Assembly: GCF_014192745.1 (NCBI RefSeq)
Contig: NZ_JACHYJ010000004.1
Coordinates: 186,001-250,000 of the forward strand
From: Luteimonas sp. RC10
GTDB taxonomy: Bacteria; Pseudomonadota; Gammaproteobacteria; Xanthomonadales; Xanthomonadaceae
Direction: 5' to 3'
Length of the DNA stretch: 64,000 bases
Shown here: positions 49,667-60,024 of the stretch, piece after piece
Layout: each line of letters opens with the position of its first letter
Numbering within the stretch: the first letter of the stretch is position 1
The notes under the pieces: model-generated
Database searches by the model: none
Told to the model about the DNA's origin: nothing
The model's input: the letters and a program-made list of their open reading frames with translations, nothing else
Program-made: the position numbers and the translations under genes

Positions 49667-49694
49667 ATTCTACCGTTCGCCGGCGGGGTGTCAA
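49667..49694 (-). promoter_or_regulatory. near-consensus sigma-70 promoter for tRNA-Gly copy 2
   Basis: On the minus strand TTGACA (49694-49689) and TAGAAT (49672-49667) are 16 bp apart. The predicted start is a few bases before the tRNA. The -35 box overlaps the stop codon of pgsA. Confidence 0.75.
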
Positions 49695-50290
49695 TACTTG
49701 CTGCGTTCGGCCGCGCGCATGATCGGCCAGGCCGCGCGCAGATACGCCAGTCCCGACCACAGCGTGAGCAGCGCGGCGAGCGCCAGCAGCCAGTCGCCGA
49801 TGACGAAGATCTCGCGCCCCAGCCACGGCAGCGGCGGCGCGGGCCGCTCGGGCGAGACCGAGTACAGCAGGCACAGCAGCGCGACCATCTGCGCGATCGT
49901 CTTGATCTTGCCGATCGCCGCAACCTTGACCGTCGCGCGCTGCCCAAGCTCGGCCATCCACTCGCGCAGCGCCGAGACCGCGATCTCGCGCCCGACGATC
50001 ACCGCCGCCCAGATCGCCATCCACGGCGACGGGTGCCCCTGCACGATCAGAAACAGCGCCACGGCAACCATCAGCTTGTCGGCGACCGGATCGAGGAACG
50101 CGCCGAACGCCGAGGACAGGCCGTAGCGACGTGCGATCCAGCCGTCGAGCCAGTCGGTGACCGCCGCCAGCCCGAACACGAACGCGGCGGCGAAGTTGGT
50201 CCATTTGAACGGCAGGTAGAACACCAGCACCAGCACCGGGATCATCAGGATCCGCAGCAGCGTGAGCCAGGTGGGAATCGTCAATTTCAT
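49691..50290 (-). CDS. pgsA: CDP-diacylglycerol-glycerol-3-phosphate 3-phosphatidyltransferase
   Basis: A 199-aa inner-membrane enzyme: MKLTIPTWLTLLRILMIPVL opens it, and the CDP-alcohol phosphotransferase motif DWLDGWIARR-x8-GAFLDPVADK with its four Asp lies at about 45-70. Four to six helices follow. It makes phosphatidylglycerol phosphate, the first committed step to PG and cardiolipin. The ATG at 50290 matches the family; the upstream open frame does not. It follows uvrC by 16 bp, a conserved pairing in gammaproteobacteria. Confidence 0.95.
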   Translation of the reverse strand: MKLTIPTWLTLLRILMIPVLVLVFYLPFKWTNFAAAFVFGLAAVTDWLDGWIARRYGLSSAFGAFLDPVADKLMVAVALFLIVQGHPSPWMAIWAAVIVGREIAVSALREWMAELGQRATVKVAAIGKIKTIAQMVALLCLLYSVSPERPAPPLPWLGREIFVIGDWLLALAALLTLWSGLAYLRAAWPIMRAAERSKY

Positions 50291-50306
50291 CGCAAACTCG
50301 TGGCAA

Positions 50307-52190
50307 TCAGTCCTGGCCGGCACCGGGCGTGCCGGCATCGAGCCCGTGTAGGGTCGCATAGATGCGCTGTGCGAGTGCTGCATTGACGCCTTCGACCTGC
50401 GCGATCTGCTCCGCGCCGGCTGCCTTCAGACCGCCGAGTCCGCCGAAATGCTTGAGCAGGCTCGCGCGGCGGCGCGGGCCGATGCCGGGAATGTCTTCCA
50501 GCCGGCTGGTGTTGCGCGCCTTCTGGCGCCGGCCGCGATGGCCGGTGATCGCGAAGCGGTGCGCCTCGTCGCGCACCTGCTGCACCAGTTGCAGCCCGGG
50601 CGAGGCAGCGCCGGGCTTGAGTTCGCGCGCCGGCTGCCCGTCGGTGGCGGGCAGCAGCAAGGTCTCGTCGCCCGGCTTGCGCGCCTCGCCCTTGGCCACG
50701 CCCACCAGGCAGATGCCGGTGATGCCGTAGCCGTCGAGCACCGCGCGCGCCTGCGCCACCTGGCCGGCACCGCCGTCGATCAGCAGCACGTCGGGCATCA
50801 CCCCGCCCTCCTCGGCCACCTTGCGAAAGCGCCGGGTGAGCGCCTGGTGCATGGCGGCGTAGTCGTCGCCCGGCTCGATGCCGGCGATGTTGTAGCGACG
50901 GTACTGGCTGCGCACCGGCCCCTGCGCATCGAACACCACGCACGAGGCCACCGTGGCCTCGCCCATCGTGTGGCTGATGTCGAAGCACTCGATCCGCTGC
51001 GCCGGCTCGGCCAGGCCCAGCATGTCGCGCAGCGACTCGGCGCGCGCCTGTTGCGCGGCCTGGCTGCCGAGTTCGCTGGTCAACGCGATCTCGGCATTGC
51101 GCCGTGCCAGGTCGACATAGCGCGCGCGATCGCCGCGCACGTTGCACTTAAGCTGCACCCGGCGCCCGGCCGCCTCGCTGAAGGCCTGTTCGAGCAGCGC
51201 GACATCCTCAATCGTGCGATCGAGCACGATCTCGCGCGGCGGCACCTGTTCGGCGTAGTGCTGGGACACGAACGCGGCGAGCACCTCGGCCGGGTCCTCG
51301 CTGCCGTTGGTGCGCGGATGGAACGCACGCGTGCCGAGGTTGCGGCCGTCGCGGAACGACAGCAGCAGTACGCAGGCATGGGTGCCGCGCATCGCGCAGG
51401 CGAGCACATCGAGTTCGGCGACCTTGCCGTCGACGTACTGGCGCGCCTGCATGCCGCGCATGTTGCCCAGCAGGTCGCGCAAGCGCGCGGCCTCCTCGAA
51501 ATCCAGGCGTTCGGCCGCCGCTTCCATGTCGCGCGTGACCTCGTCGGTCAACGCATCGCTGCGACCTTCGAGGAACATCGACGCGCGCCGGACCGCGTCG
51601 GCGTACTCGCGCTCCGATACCAGCCCGACGCATGGCGCGGTGCAGCGACCGATCTGATGCTGCAGACAGGGCCGCGAGCGGTTGCGGAACACGCTGTCCT
51701 CGCAATTGCGCAGCTTGAACAGCTTCTGCATCAGATTCAGCGTTTCGCGCACCGCGGTCACGCCCGGGTACGGCCCGAAGTAGCGTCCGGGCACGTTGCG
51801 CGGGCCGCGATGGACGGCGATCCGCGGCCAGGTGTCGCGGGTCACCAGCACGTAGGGATAACTCTTGTCGTCGCGCAGCGAGACGTTGTAGCGCGGCTTG
51901 AGCGACTTGATCAGCTGGTTTTCCAGCAACAGCGCCTCGGCCTCGGTGCGGGTGACGGTGACTTCCATGCGCGCGATCTGCGCGATCATCGCCATCGTCC
52001 GCGTCGCCTTGGGCGTGGCGTTGAAATAGCTCGCCACACGCTTGCGCAGATCCGCCGCCTTGCCGACGTAGAGCACCGCATCGTCGGCCGCGATCATGCG
52101 ATAGACGCCCGGCGCGGTGCTCAGGCCTGCGACGAATGCCTTGCCATCGAATGTCGGCCGCGCGCCGCGCACTTTCGTCGTTCCGGTCAT
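50307..52190 (-). CDS. uvrC: excinuclease ABC subunit C
   Basis: 627 residues. GIY-YIG nuclease domain 20-100 (PGVYRMIAADDAVLYVGKA), the Cys cluster in CLQHQIGRCTAPC, a UVR motif around 205-240, an RNase H-like C-terminal endonuclease (ECFDISHTMGE, LLIDGGAGQV) and a tandem helix-hairpin-helix at the end (LEDIPGIGPRRRASLLKHF). It makes both incisions in nucleotide excision repair. The ATG overlaps the stop of the NHL gene upstream (ATGA). Confidence 0.97.
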   Translation of the reverse strand: MTGTTKVRGARPTFDGKAFVAGLSTAPGVYRMIAADDAVLYVGKAADLRKRVASYFNATPKATRTMAMIAQIARMEVTVTRTEAEALLLENQLIKSLKPRYNVSLRDDKSYPYVLVTRDTWPRIAVHRGPRNVPGRYFGPYPGVTAVRETLNLMQKLFKLRNCEDSVFRNRSRPCLQHQIGRCTAPCVGLVSEREYADAVRRASMFLEGRSDALTDEVTRDMEAAAERLDFEEAARLRDLLGNMRGMQARQYVDGKVAELDVLACAMRGTHACVLLLSFRDGRNLGTRAFHPRTNGSEDPAEVLAAFVSQHYAEQVPPREIVLDRTIEDVALLEQAFSEAAGRRVQLKCNVRGDRARYVDLARRNAEIALTSELGSQAAQQARAESLRDMLGLAEPAQRIECFDISHTMGEATVASCVVFDAQGPVRSQYRRYNIAGIEPGDDYAAMHQALTRRFRKVAEEGGVMPDVLLIDGGAGQVAQARAVLDGYGITGICLVGVAKGEARKPGDETLLLPATDGQPARELKPGAASPGLQLVQQVRDEAHRFAITGHRGRRQKARNTSRLEDIPGIGPRRRASLLKHFGGLGGLKAAGAEQIAQVEGVNAALAQRIYATLHGLDAGTPGAGQD

Positions 52191-53614
52191 TCGCCCACCG
52201 GCACGTGGCGCAGCGCGCCGGTGGTCGAGTCCAGCCGCAGTACGGCATGGGCATCGGTATCGGCGATCCACACCTGTCCGTTCGCGACGGCCAGGGCCGC
52301 GGGCCCATGCAAGCGCTGGGGCAGTGCGACTGTCGACAGCGCGCCCCCGCCCAGACGCAACTGGCGCAAGGTGTCGTTGCCGCTGTCGGCGATCCACAGC
52401 ACCGGCGACTCGGGATCGAGCGCCAGCGCCTGGGGCGCCTGCAACTGCGCGTCGTCGCGCGCGCCGTCGAGGGCGCCGAACTGCCACGGCCCGCCGCCGA
52501 CCAGCGTGGCGACGCGCCCGGTGGGCAGGTGGACGCTGCGGATCGCCGAGCCCGCGGCATCGCAGACGTAGAGCGTGTGCTGCACGCAGGCCAGCGCCAC
52601 CGGTTCGGCGAATGCCGCCGCCTCGCCCACGCCGTCGCGGAGGCCCAGTGCACCGCTGCCGCACAGCGGCGCGATCCGGGCCTGGCCCAGGTCCAGTTGC
52701 CAGATCCGGTTATCGCCCGCGGTCGCGACGTACAGGCGGTCGCCCGACAGCACGACGGCGCGCGGCTGGTCGAGCACGACCGAGCGCGGGTCGGCCAACG
52801 ATCCCACCATGGTGTCGCCGGGCCGGCCGGCACCGCAGACCGTGGACACGTCGCCGCTGCGCAGGTCGATCCGGCGCACCGCATGGTTGCCGGTATCGGC
52901 GACATAGAGCGCGCCACCGGCCAGGCACAGGCCGTGCGGCCGGGTCAGTGCGGCCAGTTCCATCGGGCCATCGATGAAGCCGGCGCTGCCGCTGCCGAAC
53001 TGGCGCAGGAGGCGCCCGCGGGCATCGCATTCGAGCACGCGGTGATGCCCGCAATCGGCGACATAGAGCAGATCGCCCGAGACCGCCAGTCCTGCCGGGA
53101 ACCGCAGCGGCAGCGCGGAATCGCTGTCGCGGCGCAGGCGGATCGGATCGCCGGCAAGTGCTTGCGGTGTCAGCGCCTCGACCAGCGTGCCGATCCGCGC
53201 ATCGAGGTCGCGGATGCCGTTCTCGCCGACGATGCGCTCGCGCACCCGCCCGTCGCCATCGATCAGCAGCACCGTCGGCCAGGCATCGAGCCCGAAGTGC
53301 TGCCAGGCGGTCCAGTCGCGGTCGTGCGCGACCGGGAAGTCGTACTGCTGCAGGTCGACGCGGTGCGCGCTGCGCTTGGCGTCGCGTTCGGCGTCGAAAC
53401 GCGGCACGTGGACGACGACCACCTGCAGGCGGTCGCGATGACGCGCGCGCAGATGGCCCAGATCGGCCAGCCGCTGCTGGCACCAGGCCGACCCGAGGTT
53501 GACGAACGCCAGCGCACAGACCCGCCCGCGCAGCTGCGCCATGCGCAGCGGATCGCGCAGGTTCAGCCACGCCAGGTCGGCGGGAAACTCGGGCGCTGCA
53601 ACGGCGTCGTTCAT
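52187..53614 (-). CDS. NHLRC2-like protein: thioredoxin fold plus NHL repeats
   Basis: 475 residues. The N-terminal 150 residues form a thioredoxin/AhpC-like fold (RGRVCALAFVNLGSAWCQQR) in which the usual WCxxC is WCQQR, leaving only the first Cys. From about 175 a series of NHL beta-propeller blades follows (FPAGLAVSGDLLYVADCGHH, RPHGLCLAGGALYVADTGNH and others, at least five). The domain order is that of NHLRC2. No signal peptide, so cytosolic. Its stop overlaps the uvrC start. Role unknown; the missing second Cys argues against simple disulfide exchange. Confidence 0.82.
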   Translation of the reverse strand: MNDAVAAPEFPADLAWLNLRDPLRMAQLRGRVCALAFVNLGSAWCQQRLADLGHLRARHRDRLQVVVVHVPRFDAERDAKRSAHRVDLQQYDFPVAHDRDWTAWQHFGLDAWPTVLLIDGDGRVRERIVGENGIRDLDARIGTLVEALTPQALAGDPIRLRRDSDSALPLRFPAGLAVSGDLLYVADCGHHRVLECDARGRLLRQFGSGSAGFIDGPMELAALTRPHGLCLAGGALYVADTGNHAVRRIDLRSGDVSTVCGAGRPGDTMVGSLADPRSVVLDQPRAVVLSGDRLYVATAGDNRIWQLDLGQARIAPLCGSGALGLRDGVGEAAAFAEPVALACVQHTLYVCDAAGSAIRSVHLPTGRVATLVGGGPWQFGALDGARDDAQLQAPQALALDPESPVLWIADSGNDTLRQLRLGGGALSTVALPQRLHGPAALAVANGQVWIADTDAHAVLRLDSTTGALRHVPVGE

Positions 53615-53682
53615 GCCGCGATTATGCGGGATCCCGCCCCGCCGCCCTGTCGAGAGCGCCGGTGGCACAGCAGCGCGGTCGC

Positions 53683-54474
53683 TCAGGCGCCGCCCGCACG
53701 ACCGCCATCGGCAGCCGACAACCGGGCCTGGGCACGCGCCAGGTCCTCAGGGGTATCGACGCCGGGCGGGAACGGCGCGGGGGTCGGGCCGACGGCAACC
53801 CGGAGCCCGGCTTCGAGCACGCGCAGTTGCTCGAGCATCTCGACCTGTTCCAGGTGCCCGGGCGCCATCGCGGCGAACCGGCGCAGGAAGCCTGCGCGAT
53901 AGCCGTAGATCCCGATATGCCGCCACCACTGGCCAGGCGGCATCGTCGTCCGGTCGCGGGCGAACGCATCGCGCGGCCATGGCACCGGCGCCCGGCTGAA
54001 GTAGAGCGCGTTGCCGCCCGCGCCGAGCACGACCTTGACCGCATTCGGGTCGAGCAGCGTCTCGACATCGTCGATCGGCGCGGCCAGCGTGGCCAGGGCG
54101 ACCTCCGGCTGCGCCGCGAGCGCGGCGACCGCACGGATACCGGCAGCCGGCGCGAACGGCTCGTCGCCCTGCAGGTTCACGACCACCCGCTCGTCCGCCC
54201 AGCCCGCAAGCGCGGCGCATTCGGCCAGCCGGTCGGTGCCCGACGGATGCGCGGGCGAGGTCATCGCCACACGGACCGGGGTATCCGCCAGCGCATCGCG
54301 GACCCGGACATCGTCGGTGGCCACCCAGACTTCGGCCGCGCCGGCCTCCAGCGCACGCTGCGCCACGTGCAGCACCAGCGGGGCATCGCCCAGCGGTTGC
54401 AGGGGCTTGCCGGGCAGGCGGGTCGAGGCATAGCGGGCCGGAATGGCGACGATGAAATCAGCGGGGACGTCCAT
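53683..54474 (-). CDS. kdsB: 3-deoxy-manno-octulosonate cytidylyltransferase
   Basis: 263 residues: [17 protein letters not shown] (nucleotide-binding), [34 protein letters not shown] and [15 protein letters not shown]. It makes CMP-Kdo for LPS. It lies near lpxK and msbA but is separated from them by three genes. Confidence 0.96.
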   Translation of the reverse strand: MDVPADFIVAIPARYASTRLPGKPLQPLGDAPLVLHVAQRALEAGAAEVWVATDDVRVRDALADTPVRVAMTSPAHPSGTDRLAECAALAGWADERVVVNLQGDEPFAPAAGIRAVAALAAQPEVALATLAAPIDDVETLLDPNAVKVVLGAGGNALYFSRAPVPWPRDAFARDRTTMPPGQWWRHIGIYGYRAGFLRRFAAMAPGHLEQVEMLEQLRVLEAGLRVAVGPTPAPFPPGVDTPEDLARAQARLSAADGGRAGGA

Positions 54475-54683
54475 GGCGCGATTCTCGCATGGCGACCGGG
54501 ACGCAAGGCCGGTGCGGCGACGGGATCAGGCACATGCGATCGGCGTCGCCTCACGTCCCGTCCGGATGCTGGAGCCGCGACCGCGACCGCGTTACTTGCG
54601 GACGGTGCGAGGGCACGCAATGTCAACGGGGCTGCCGGTCATCGGCACGCCCAGGACGGCGCAGGTGATGCAACGCGTTGCGC

Positions 54684-55052
54684 TCAGGACCGCACGCCGG
54701 CCGCCTGCACGCCCGAGCGACGCTCCTTGCGCGCCGCGCCCGCCGCCGAATCGGTCCGCATCTGCGTCCACAACGCCCGTCCGGCCGACGTGCGCCGGCC
54801 GTCGGCCGCGCGGATCCTGGCGTTCCGCACGGCCCGACGCATGGTCGCCATCCGCCGACGCCAGCGCAGCAGCCCGGCCACGACCAGCATCCCGGCCAAC
54901 ACGCCTGAGACCACCAGCGCCCAGGGCGCGAGTGCGGCGAGGCCACCGATGATCGAGCCCTGGGTGCGGGCCAGTGCGAATGCGAACACCGCACCCGCCA
55001 GCACCACATAGGCCGGCAGGACCAGGACCCGCCAAACGGCGCGTGCAGGCAT
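54684..55052 (-). CDS. hypothetical two-helix membrane protein
   Basis: 122 residues. MPARAVWRVLVLPAYVVLAG gives a first membrane helix (about 8-28). A second lies at about 42-63 (ALVVSGVLAGMLVVAGLL). A basic cytosolic tail follows with RRRMATMRRAVRNARIRAA and further Arg residues. The start overlaps the stop of the upstream gene (TGATG), so the pair is coupled. No family recognised. Confidence 0.6.
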   Translation of the reverse strand: MPARAVWRVLVLPAYVVLAGAVFAFALARTQGSIIGGLAALAPWALVVSGVLAGMLVVAGLLRWRRRMATMRRAVRNARIRAADGRRTSAGRALWTQMRTDSAAGAARKERRSGVQAAGVRS

Positions 55053-55408
55053 CAGTGCGTCTCCTTGTCGGACGTATGCGGCATCGGCGAGTGGGGCGCA
55101 GGGCCGGCCTCGGATCGGGGCGCCTGGTGCGCGTCTGCGCTCGTCCAGGCCGCGATCTCGGCAGCGTGCATCGTCGGCGACAGCACGACCGCCGGGCACG
55201 GGTACTGGTCGCCGGACCGCCAATGCGTGGCAGCCTGGGGCCGCACCTGCTCCCAGCTCGCACCGCGCGACGCCGATTCCCAGACCTGCCGCATCAGCGG
55301 CTCGACTTCGTGCCAGTCCGCATCGGGATGTCCGGCCCGGGTCGCGCGCGCCAGCTCGGCGAGGATGACCTGGTGCTGGGCAGTGGGAAAGGAAGCGGCG
55401 CGGCGCAT
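55052..55408 (-). CDS. hypothetical protein
   Basis: 118 residues, soluble, with many His and Trp. MRRAASFPTAQHQVILAELA and DADWHEVEPLMRQVWESASR suggest two helices, followed by a low-complexity Pro/His tail (APRSEAGPAPHSPMPHTS). No signal peptide and no known family. It is coupled to the small membrane protein downstream and divergent from the FMN protein gene. Confidence 0.6.
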   Translation of the reverse strand: MRRAASFPTAQHQVILAELARATRAGHPDADWHEVEPLMRQVWESASRGASWEQVRPQAATHWRSGDQYPCPAVVLSPTMHAAEIAAWTSADAHQAPRSEAGPAPHSPMPHTSDKETH

Positions 55409-55586
55409 GGCTCAAAGGCGATCGAAAAGCGTGGGCTCAGCCTAGGCAGCCAAGCGCCAATCCGCCGTGAAGCCATCGCCCCGTCGGCGAACCGTTCAGA
55501 TCCAGGGTGGCCGGCCGGTCGCCCCCTCTCCTACCATGGCCGTCCGCATCGGGACCGGCGCCCGCCGGGCCGCACGAAGGAGTCGG

Positions 55587-57218
55587 ATGGTTCGTTACCT
55601 GGCATATGGCGTTTCGGTCGTCATGGCAGCCATCGCATTGGTCTGCGCATGGACGCTGCATTCGGGCGCCTGGGCGGTCGCCGCGGCGGTGTTCCTGGCG
55701 CTGGCGGGCCTGGGCACGCTGGATCTGCTGCAGCGCCGGGCGACGCTGCGCCGGCTCTATCCGCTGACCGCGCATTTCCGTTACGGCCTGGAATCCTTCC
55801 GGCCCGAGATCCGCCAGTACTTCATCGAGGACGACCAGGACGAGGTGCCGTTCTCGCGCCAGCAGCGTGCGCTGGTCTACCAGCGCGCGAAGAATGTCAG
55901 CGACGTGGTGCCGTTCGGCAGCGAGCTGCCGATGTACGGCACGCAGTACGAATGGATCAATCATTCGCTGGTGCCCGCGCATGCGCAGTCGCACGATTTC
56001 CGCATCCCGGTTGGCGAGGAAAGCGCGCAGCCCTACGCCGCCAGCGTGTTCAACATCTCGGCGATGAGCTTCGGTTCGTTGTCGGCCAATGCGATCCGTG
56101 CGTTGAACCTGGGTGCGCAGCGCGGCGGCTTCTATCACGACACCGGCGAAGGCGCGATCTCGCCTTACCACCGCGAACACGGCGGCGACCTGGTGTGGGA
56201 GATCGCCTCGGGCTACTTCGGCTGCCGCGATGAGCAGGGCCGCTTCAACGAGGACCGCTTCGCCCGGCACGCGGCCGAAGCGCAGGTCAAGATGATCGAG
56301 ATCAAGCTCTCGCAGGGCGCCAAGCCGGGCCACGGCGGGCTGCTGCCCGGCGCCAAGGTCACGCCGGAGATCGCCCAGACCCGCGGCATCCCGGTCGGGA
56401 TCGATTGCGAGTCGCCGGCGGCGCATTCCACGTTCTCCACCCCACTGGGACTGCTGGAATTCGTGGCGCGGCTGCGGACGCTGTCGGACGGCAAACCGGT
56501 TGGCTTCAAGCTGGCGATCGGCCATCCCTGGGAATGGTTCGGCATCGCCAAGGCGATGCTCGAGAGCGGCATCCTGCCCGACTTCATCGTCGTCGACGGC
56601 GCCGAGGGCGGCACCGGCGCGGCGCCGTCGGAGTTCATCAACCACGTCGGGCTGCCGCTGCAGGAAGCGCTGATGCTGGTGCACAACACCCTGGTGGGCA
56701 TCGGGCTGCGCGAGCGCATCCGGGTCGCCGCCGCAGGCAAGATCACCAGCGGCTTCGACATCGCCCGGCAACTGGCCATGGGCGCGGACTGGTGCAATGC
56801 CGGCCGCGGTTTCATGTTCGCGCTGGGCTGCATCCAGTCGCGCAGTTGCCACAACGACCGCTGCCCGACCGGCGTGGCGACCCAGGACCCGAGCCGTTGG
56901 CGCCTGCTCGATGTGCCCGACAAGGCCGAGCGCGTGTTCCATTTCCACCAGAACACCTTGCGCGGGCTGCGCGACATGCTCGGCGCCGCCGGGCTCGAGC
57001 ATCCGATGCAGATCGGGCCCGAGCATATCCTGCGCCGGGTCTCGCCGACCGAGGTGCGCTCGCTCGCCGCGCTCTACCGGTTTCTGGAGCCCGGCGAACT
57101 GCTGACCGGCGTGCCCGAGCACGCGGTATTCCGGACGTTCTGGCCAGTGGCGCGTGCCGACAGTTTCGCGCCGCCCGAACGGGCGCGTGCGATGGCGGCG
57201 GTCAAGCGCGCGTCCTGA
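55587..57218 (+). CDS. membrane-anchored FMN-binding glutamate synthase family protein
   Basis: 543 residues. Two N-terminal membrane helices (residues about 4-50) precede a domain like the FMN/Fe-S half of glutamate synthase. Blocks: SAMSFGSLSANAIRALNLGA, GHGGLLPGAKVTPEIA, VVDGAEGGTGAAPSEF (FMN/substrate), and CIQSRSCHNDRCPTGVAT with the three Cys of a 3Fe-4S cluster. There is no glutaminase domain, so it is not a complete GltB. The physiological reaction is unknown. AAGGAG before the ATG at 55587 fixes the start. Confidence 0.88.
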   Translation: MVRYLAYGVSVVMAAIALVCAWTLHSGAWAVAAAVFLALAGLGTLDLLQRRATLRRLYPLTAHFRYGLESFRPEIRQYFIEDDQDEVPFSRQQRALVYQRAKNVSDVVPFGSELPMYGTQYEWINHSLVPAHAQSHDFRIPVGEESAQPYAASVFNISAMSFGSLSANAIRALNLGAQRGGFYHDTGEGAISPYHREHGGDLVWEIASGYFGCRDEQGRFNEDRFARHAAEAQVKMIEIKLSQGAKPGHGGLLPGAKVTPEIAQTRGIPVGIDCESPAAHSTFSTPLGLLEFVARLRTLSDGKPVGFKLAIGHPWEWFGIAKAMLESGILPDFIVVDGAEGGTGAAPSEFINHVGLPLQEALMLVHNTLVGIGLRERIRVAAAGKITSGFDIARQLAMGADWCNAGRGFMFALGCIQSRSCHNDRCPTGVATQDPSRWRLLDVPDKAERVFHFHQNTLRGLRDMLGAAGLEHPMQIGPEHILRRVSPTEVRSLAALYRFLEPGELLTGVPEHAVFRTFWPVARADSFAPPERARAMAAVKRAS

Positions 57219-57243
57219 ACAGCGCTTACGCCTGCAAACGCGC

Positions 57244-58233
57244 TCAGGCCTTGCCGGCCGGACTGCGGACCGCTTCGAGGCGATCGAGCAACGCGATCCA
57301 GAATGCCTCGGGCAGTCGCGCGGTGACCGGCACGCTGTAGTGCCGCTCGCCGGCAAACCGCATGCACTTGACCGCATCCTTCTCGGTCATCAGCACCGGC
57401 AGATCGCTGCCAAAGCGCAGGTCCTCGGGCGTGTAGCGATGGTGATCGGCGAACGCATGCGGCACCACGGCGATGCGCTCACGCCGCAGCGTGTCGAAGA
57501 AGCGCTCCGGATCGCCGATACCGGCGACCGCATGCACGCGCTGCCCGGCGAAGGCCGACAGCGGACGCGCACGCCCGCCGGCCAGCGGCAGTGCGTGCGC
57601 GGTCTCCAGGCGCATCGGCCATTCGCCAAACCCCGGTTCGAGACTGTCGTCCATGCCGGCATTGAGCACGCGGAAGTCGCAGCGCGCGCCACGCTCGACC
57701 GGCTCGCGCAGCGGTCCGGCCGGGATCAGTGCGCCGTTGCCGTAACGACGGCGGCCGTCGATCACCTCGATCTCGACATCGCGCTGCAGGCGGTAATGCT
57801 GCAGGCCGTCGTCGCAGACCACGATGTCGCAGCCCGCTTTGATCAGTGCGTTCGCGGCCGCGACCCGGTCGGCATCCACGCGGACCTTCGCCCCGGTGCG
57901 GGCGGCGATCAGCACCGGCTCGTCGCCCGACCAGCGCGGATCGCTGACCGGCTCCACCCAGCGCGGGGTCCCCGCCTCGTCGCGGCCGTAGCCGCGGCTG
58001 GCGACGCCAGGCGTCCAACCGGCGGCCTGCAGGCGCTCGACGATCGCGATCGTCAACGGCGTCTTGCCGCTGCCACCGGCGATCAGGTTGCCGATGACCA
58101 GCACCGGCCGCGCGACCTTGCGGGTGCGCAGCCACGCGCGTCGCCAGGCGCTGGCGCGTGCGTACACGCGGGCGAGCAGCCGCGCATGCAGTGGCGGGCG
58201 GCTGCCGTCGAACCAGTAGTCCGGCGCCTTCAC
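57244..58233 (-). CDS. lpxK: tetraacyldisaccharide 4'-kinase
   Basis: 329 residues. P-loop [19 protein letters not shown] near residue 50, [44 protein letters not shown] and [10 protein letters not shown]. It phosphorylates the lipid A precursor at the inner membrane. The ATG overlaps the msbA stop (ATGA), giving the conserved msbA-lpxK pair. Confidence 0.96.
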   Translation of the reverse strand: MKAPDYWFDGSRPPLHARLLARVYARASAWRRAWLRTRKVARPVLVIGNLIAGGSGKTPLTIAIVERLQAAGWTPGVASRGYGRDEAGTPRWVEPVSDPRWSGDEPVLIAARTGAKVRVDADRVAAANALIKAGCDIVVCDDGLQHYRLQRDVEIEVIDGRRRYGNGALIPAGPLREPVERGARCDFRVLNAGMDDSLEPGFGEWPMRLETAHALPLAGGRARPLSAFAGQRVHAVAGIGDPERFFDTLRRERIAVVPHAFADHHRYTPEDLRFGSDLPVLMTEKDAVKCMRFAGERHYSVPVTARLPEAFWIALLDRLEAVRSPAGKA

Positions 58234-60020
58234 TCGCCCTGCTCCGCCGACGGCTCGGCCTCGCGGAACTGCATGCGATGCAGGTGCGCGTACAGGCCAC
58301 CGCGCGCGAGCAGTTCGCGATGGGTGCCGCGCTCGACCAGCCGGCCCTGGTCGAGCACCAGGACCTGGTCGGCATGCTCGATCGTCGCCAGCCGGTGGGC
58401 GATGACCAGCGTGGTGCGGTCGGGCATCAGATGCTCGAGCGCGTCCTGCACCAGGCGCTCGGATTCGGCGTCCAGCGCCGCGGTCGCCTCGTCGAGGATC
58501 AGGATCGGCGCATCCTTGAGCATCGCGCGGGCGATCGCCAGGCGCTGCCGCTGGCCACCTGACAGGCGACCGCCGCGATTGCCGATGCCGCTCTGCAGGC
58601 GGTCGGGCAGTTTGTCGACGAACTCCATCGCATTCGCCCCGCGGATCGCGCCTTCGAGCGCCGCGGCCGGCGCGCCCGCCATCTCGCCATAGGCGACATT
58701 GGCCGCGACGGTGTCATCGAACAGCATCACCTGTTGACCGACCAGCGCGATCTGCCGGCGCACATCGGCCAGCCGGTACTCCTCCAGCGGATGGCCGTCG
58801 AGCAGGATCTCGCCGGTCTCGTGTTCGTAGAAGCGCGGCAGCAGCTTGATCAGCGTCGACTTGCCGCTGCCCGAGCGGCCGACGATCGCGGTGACGGTGC
58901 CCGGGCGCGCGACGAAGCTGACATCCTCCAGTGCCGGCTCGGCCTGCCCCGGATAGCGCGCGCCGACGCGACGGAACTCGATCTCGCCGCGCGCGCGCGC
59001 CAGCGGCCGCACGCCCGGGTCGTGTTCGTCGGGCGCATCGAGGATCTCGAACAGCCGCTCGGCCGAAGCCACCCCGCGCTGGAGCATGTTCTGCACATTG
59101 GTCAGCTGCTTGAGTGCGGGGATGATCGCCATCATCGCGATCATCAGCGCGACGAAGCCACCCGCGGTCAGCCGGCCCTGCGAGGCCTCGTAGCCGGCGA
59201 TCAACAGCAGCAGCGCCAGGCCGATCGAGCCCATGAGCTGGACCACGCCCGAGGAGATCGCGCGGGTCGCCTCGACCTTCAGGTTGAGCCGCATATGCCG
59301 CTCGGCAACTTCCGCATAGCGCGCGTTCTCCGCCGCCTGGGCGCCGTAGATCTTCACTTCCTGCTGGTTGCTCAGCGACTGGTCGGCGGTCTGCATCAGC
59401 AGCGCGGCGCTGTCCTGGATGCTGTGGCTGACGCGCCGGTAGCGACGTGCGACCTTGCCCATGATCCACGACAACGGCGGCGCGATCGCCAGGATGGTCA
59501 ACGTGACCTGCCAGCTGGTCATCAGCATCACGATCAGCGAGGCGATGATCTGCAGCGACTGCTGCAGCATCACCTTGGCGGCATCGATCGCGGCCTGCGA
59601 GACCTGGTCGCTGTCCGAGCCCAGTCGGACCAGCATCGACGGCACCGGCTCGGCATCGAAGCGCATGCCCGGCAGCCCGAGGTACTTGGCGAGCACGCGC
59701 ACGCGAAGGTCCCGCGCGATGCCGCGCCCGGACTTGGCCATGTTGTAGTCGGCCAGATAGCCGGCCAGGCCGCGGACCACGAACAGCGCGATGATTGCCG
59801 CCGGCAACCACAGGTTCACGCCGGCATTGGCCGACACGAACGTCTCGTCGATGATCGGCTCCATCATCTTGGTGAAGGCGCCGCCGGCGGCGGCCTCGAT
59901 CAGCATGCCGACCAGCGCGACCGACAGCAGCCCGCGGTAGGCGCCGGCGAAGGTCAGCAGCCGGCGGTAGACCGGCCAGGCGCGATCGGCGCGTGTCGCG
60001 CCTTGGGGAGGAGAAGCCAT
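58230..60020 (-). CDS. msbA: lipid A export ABC transporter MsbA
   Basis: 596 residues: six membrane helices, then an ATPase with Walker [21 protein letters not shown] near 385, Q-loop [13 protein letters not shown], signature [16 protein letters not shown], Walker [12 protein letters not shown] and H-loop VIAHRLATI. It flips core-lipid A across the inner membrane. MASPPQ at 60020 is the likely start. It ends overlapping lpxK and is preceded by exbD (4-bp gap). Confidence 0.96.
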   Translation of the reverse strand: MASPPQGATRADRAWPVYRRLLTFAGAYRGLLSVALVGMLIEAAAGGAFTKMMEPIIDETFVSANAGVNLWLPAAIIALFVVRGLAGYLADYNMAKSGRGIARDLRVRVLAKYLGLPGMRFDAEPVPSMLVRLGSDSDQVSQAAIDAAKVMLQQSLQIIASLIVMLMTSWQVTLTILAIAPPLSWIMGKVARRYRRVSHSIQDSAALLMQTADQSLSNQQEVKIYGAQAAENARYAEVAERHMRLNLKVEATRAISSGVVQLMGSIGLALLLLIAGYEASQGRLTAGGFVALMIAMMAIIPALKQLTNVQNMLQRGVASAERLFEILDAPDEHDPGVRPLARARGEIEFRRVGARYPGQAEPALEDVSFVARPGTVTAIVGRSGSGKSTLIKLLPRFYEHETGEILLDGHPLEEYRLADVRRQIALVGQQVMLFDDTVAANVAYGEMAGAPAAALEGAIRGANAMEFVDKLPDRLQSGIGNRGGRLSGGQRQRLAIARAMLKDAPILILDEATAALDAESERLVQDALEHLMPDRTTLVIAHRLATIEHADQVLVLDQGRLVERGTHRELLARGGLYAHLHRMQFREAEPSAEQGE

Positions 60021-60024
60021 GAGG

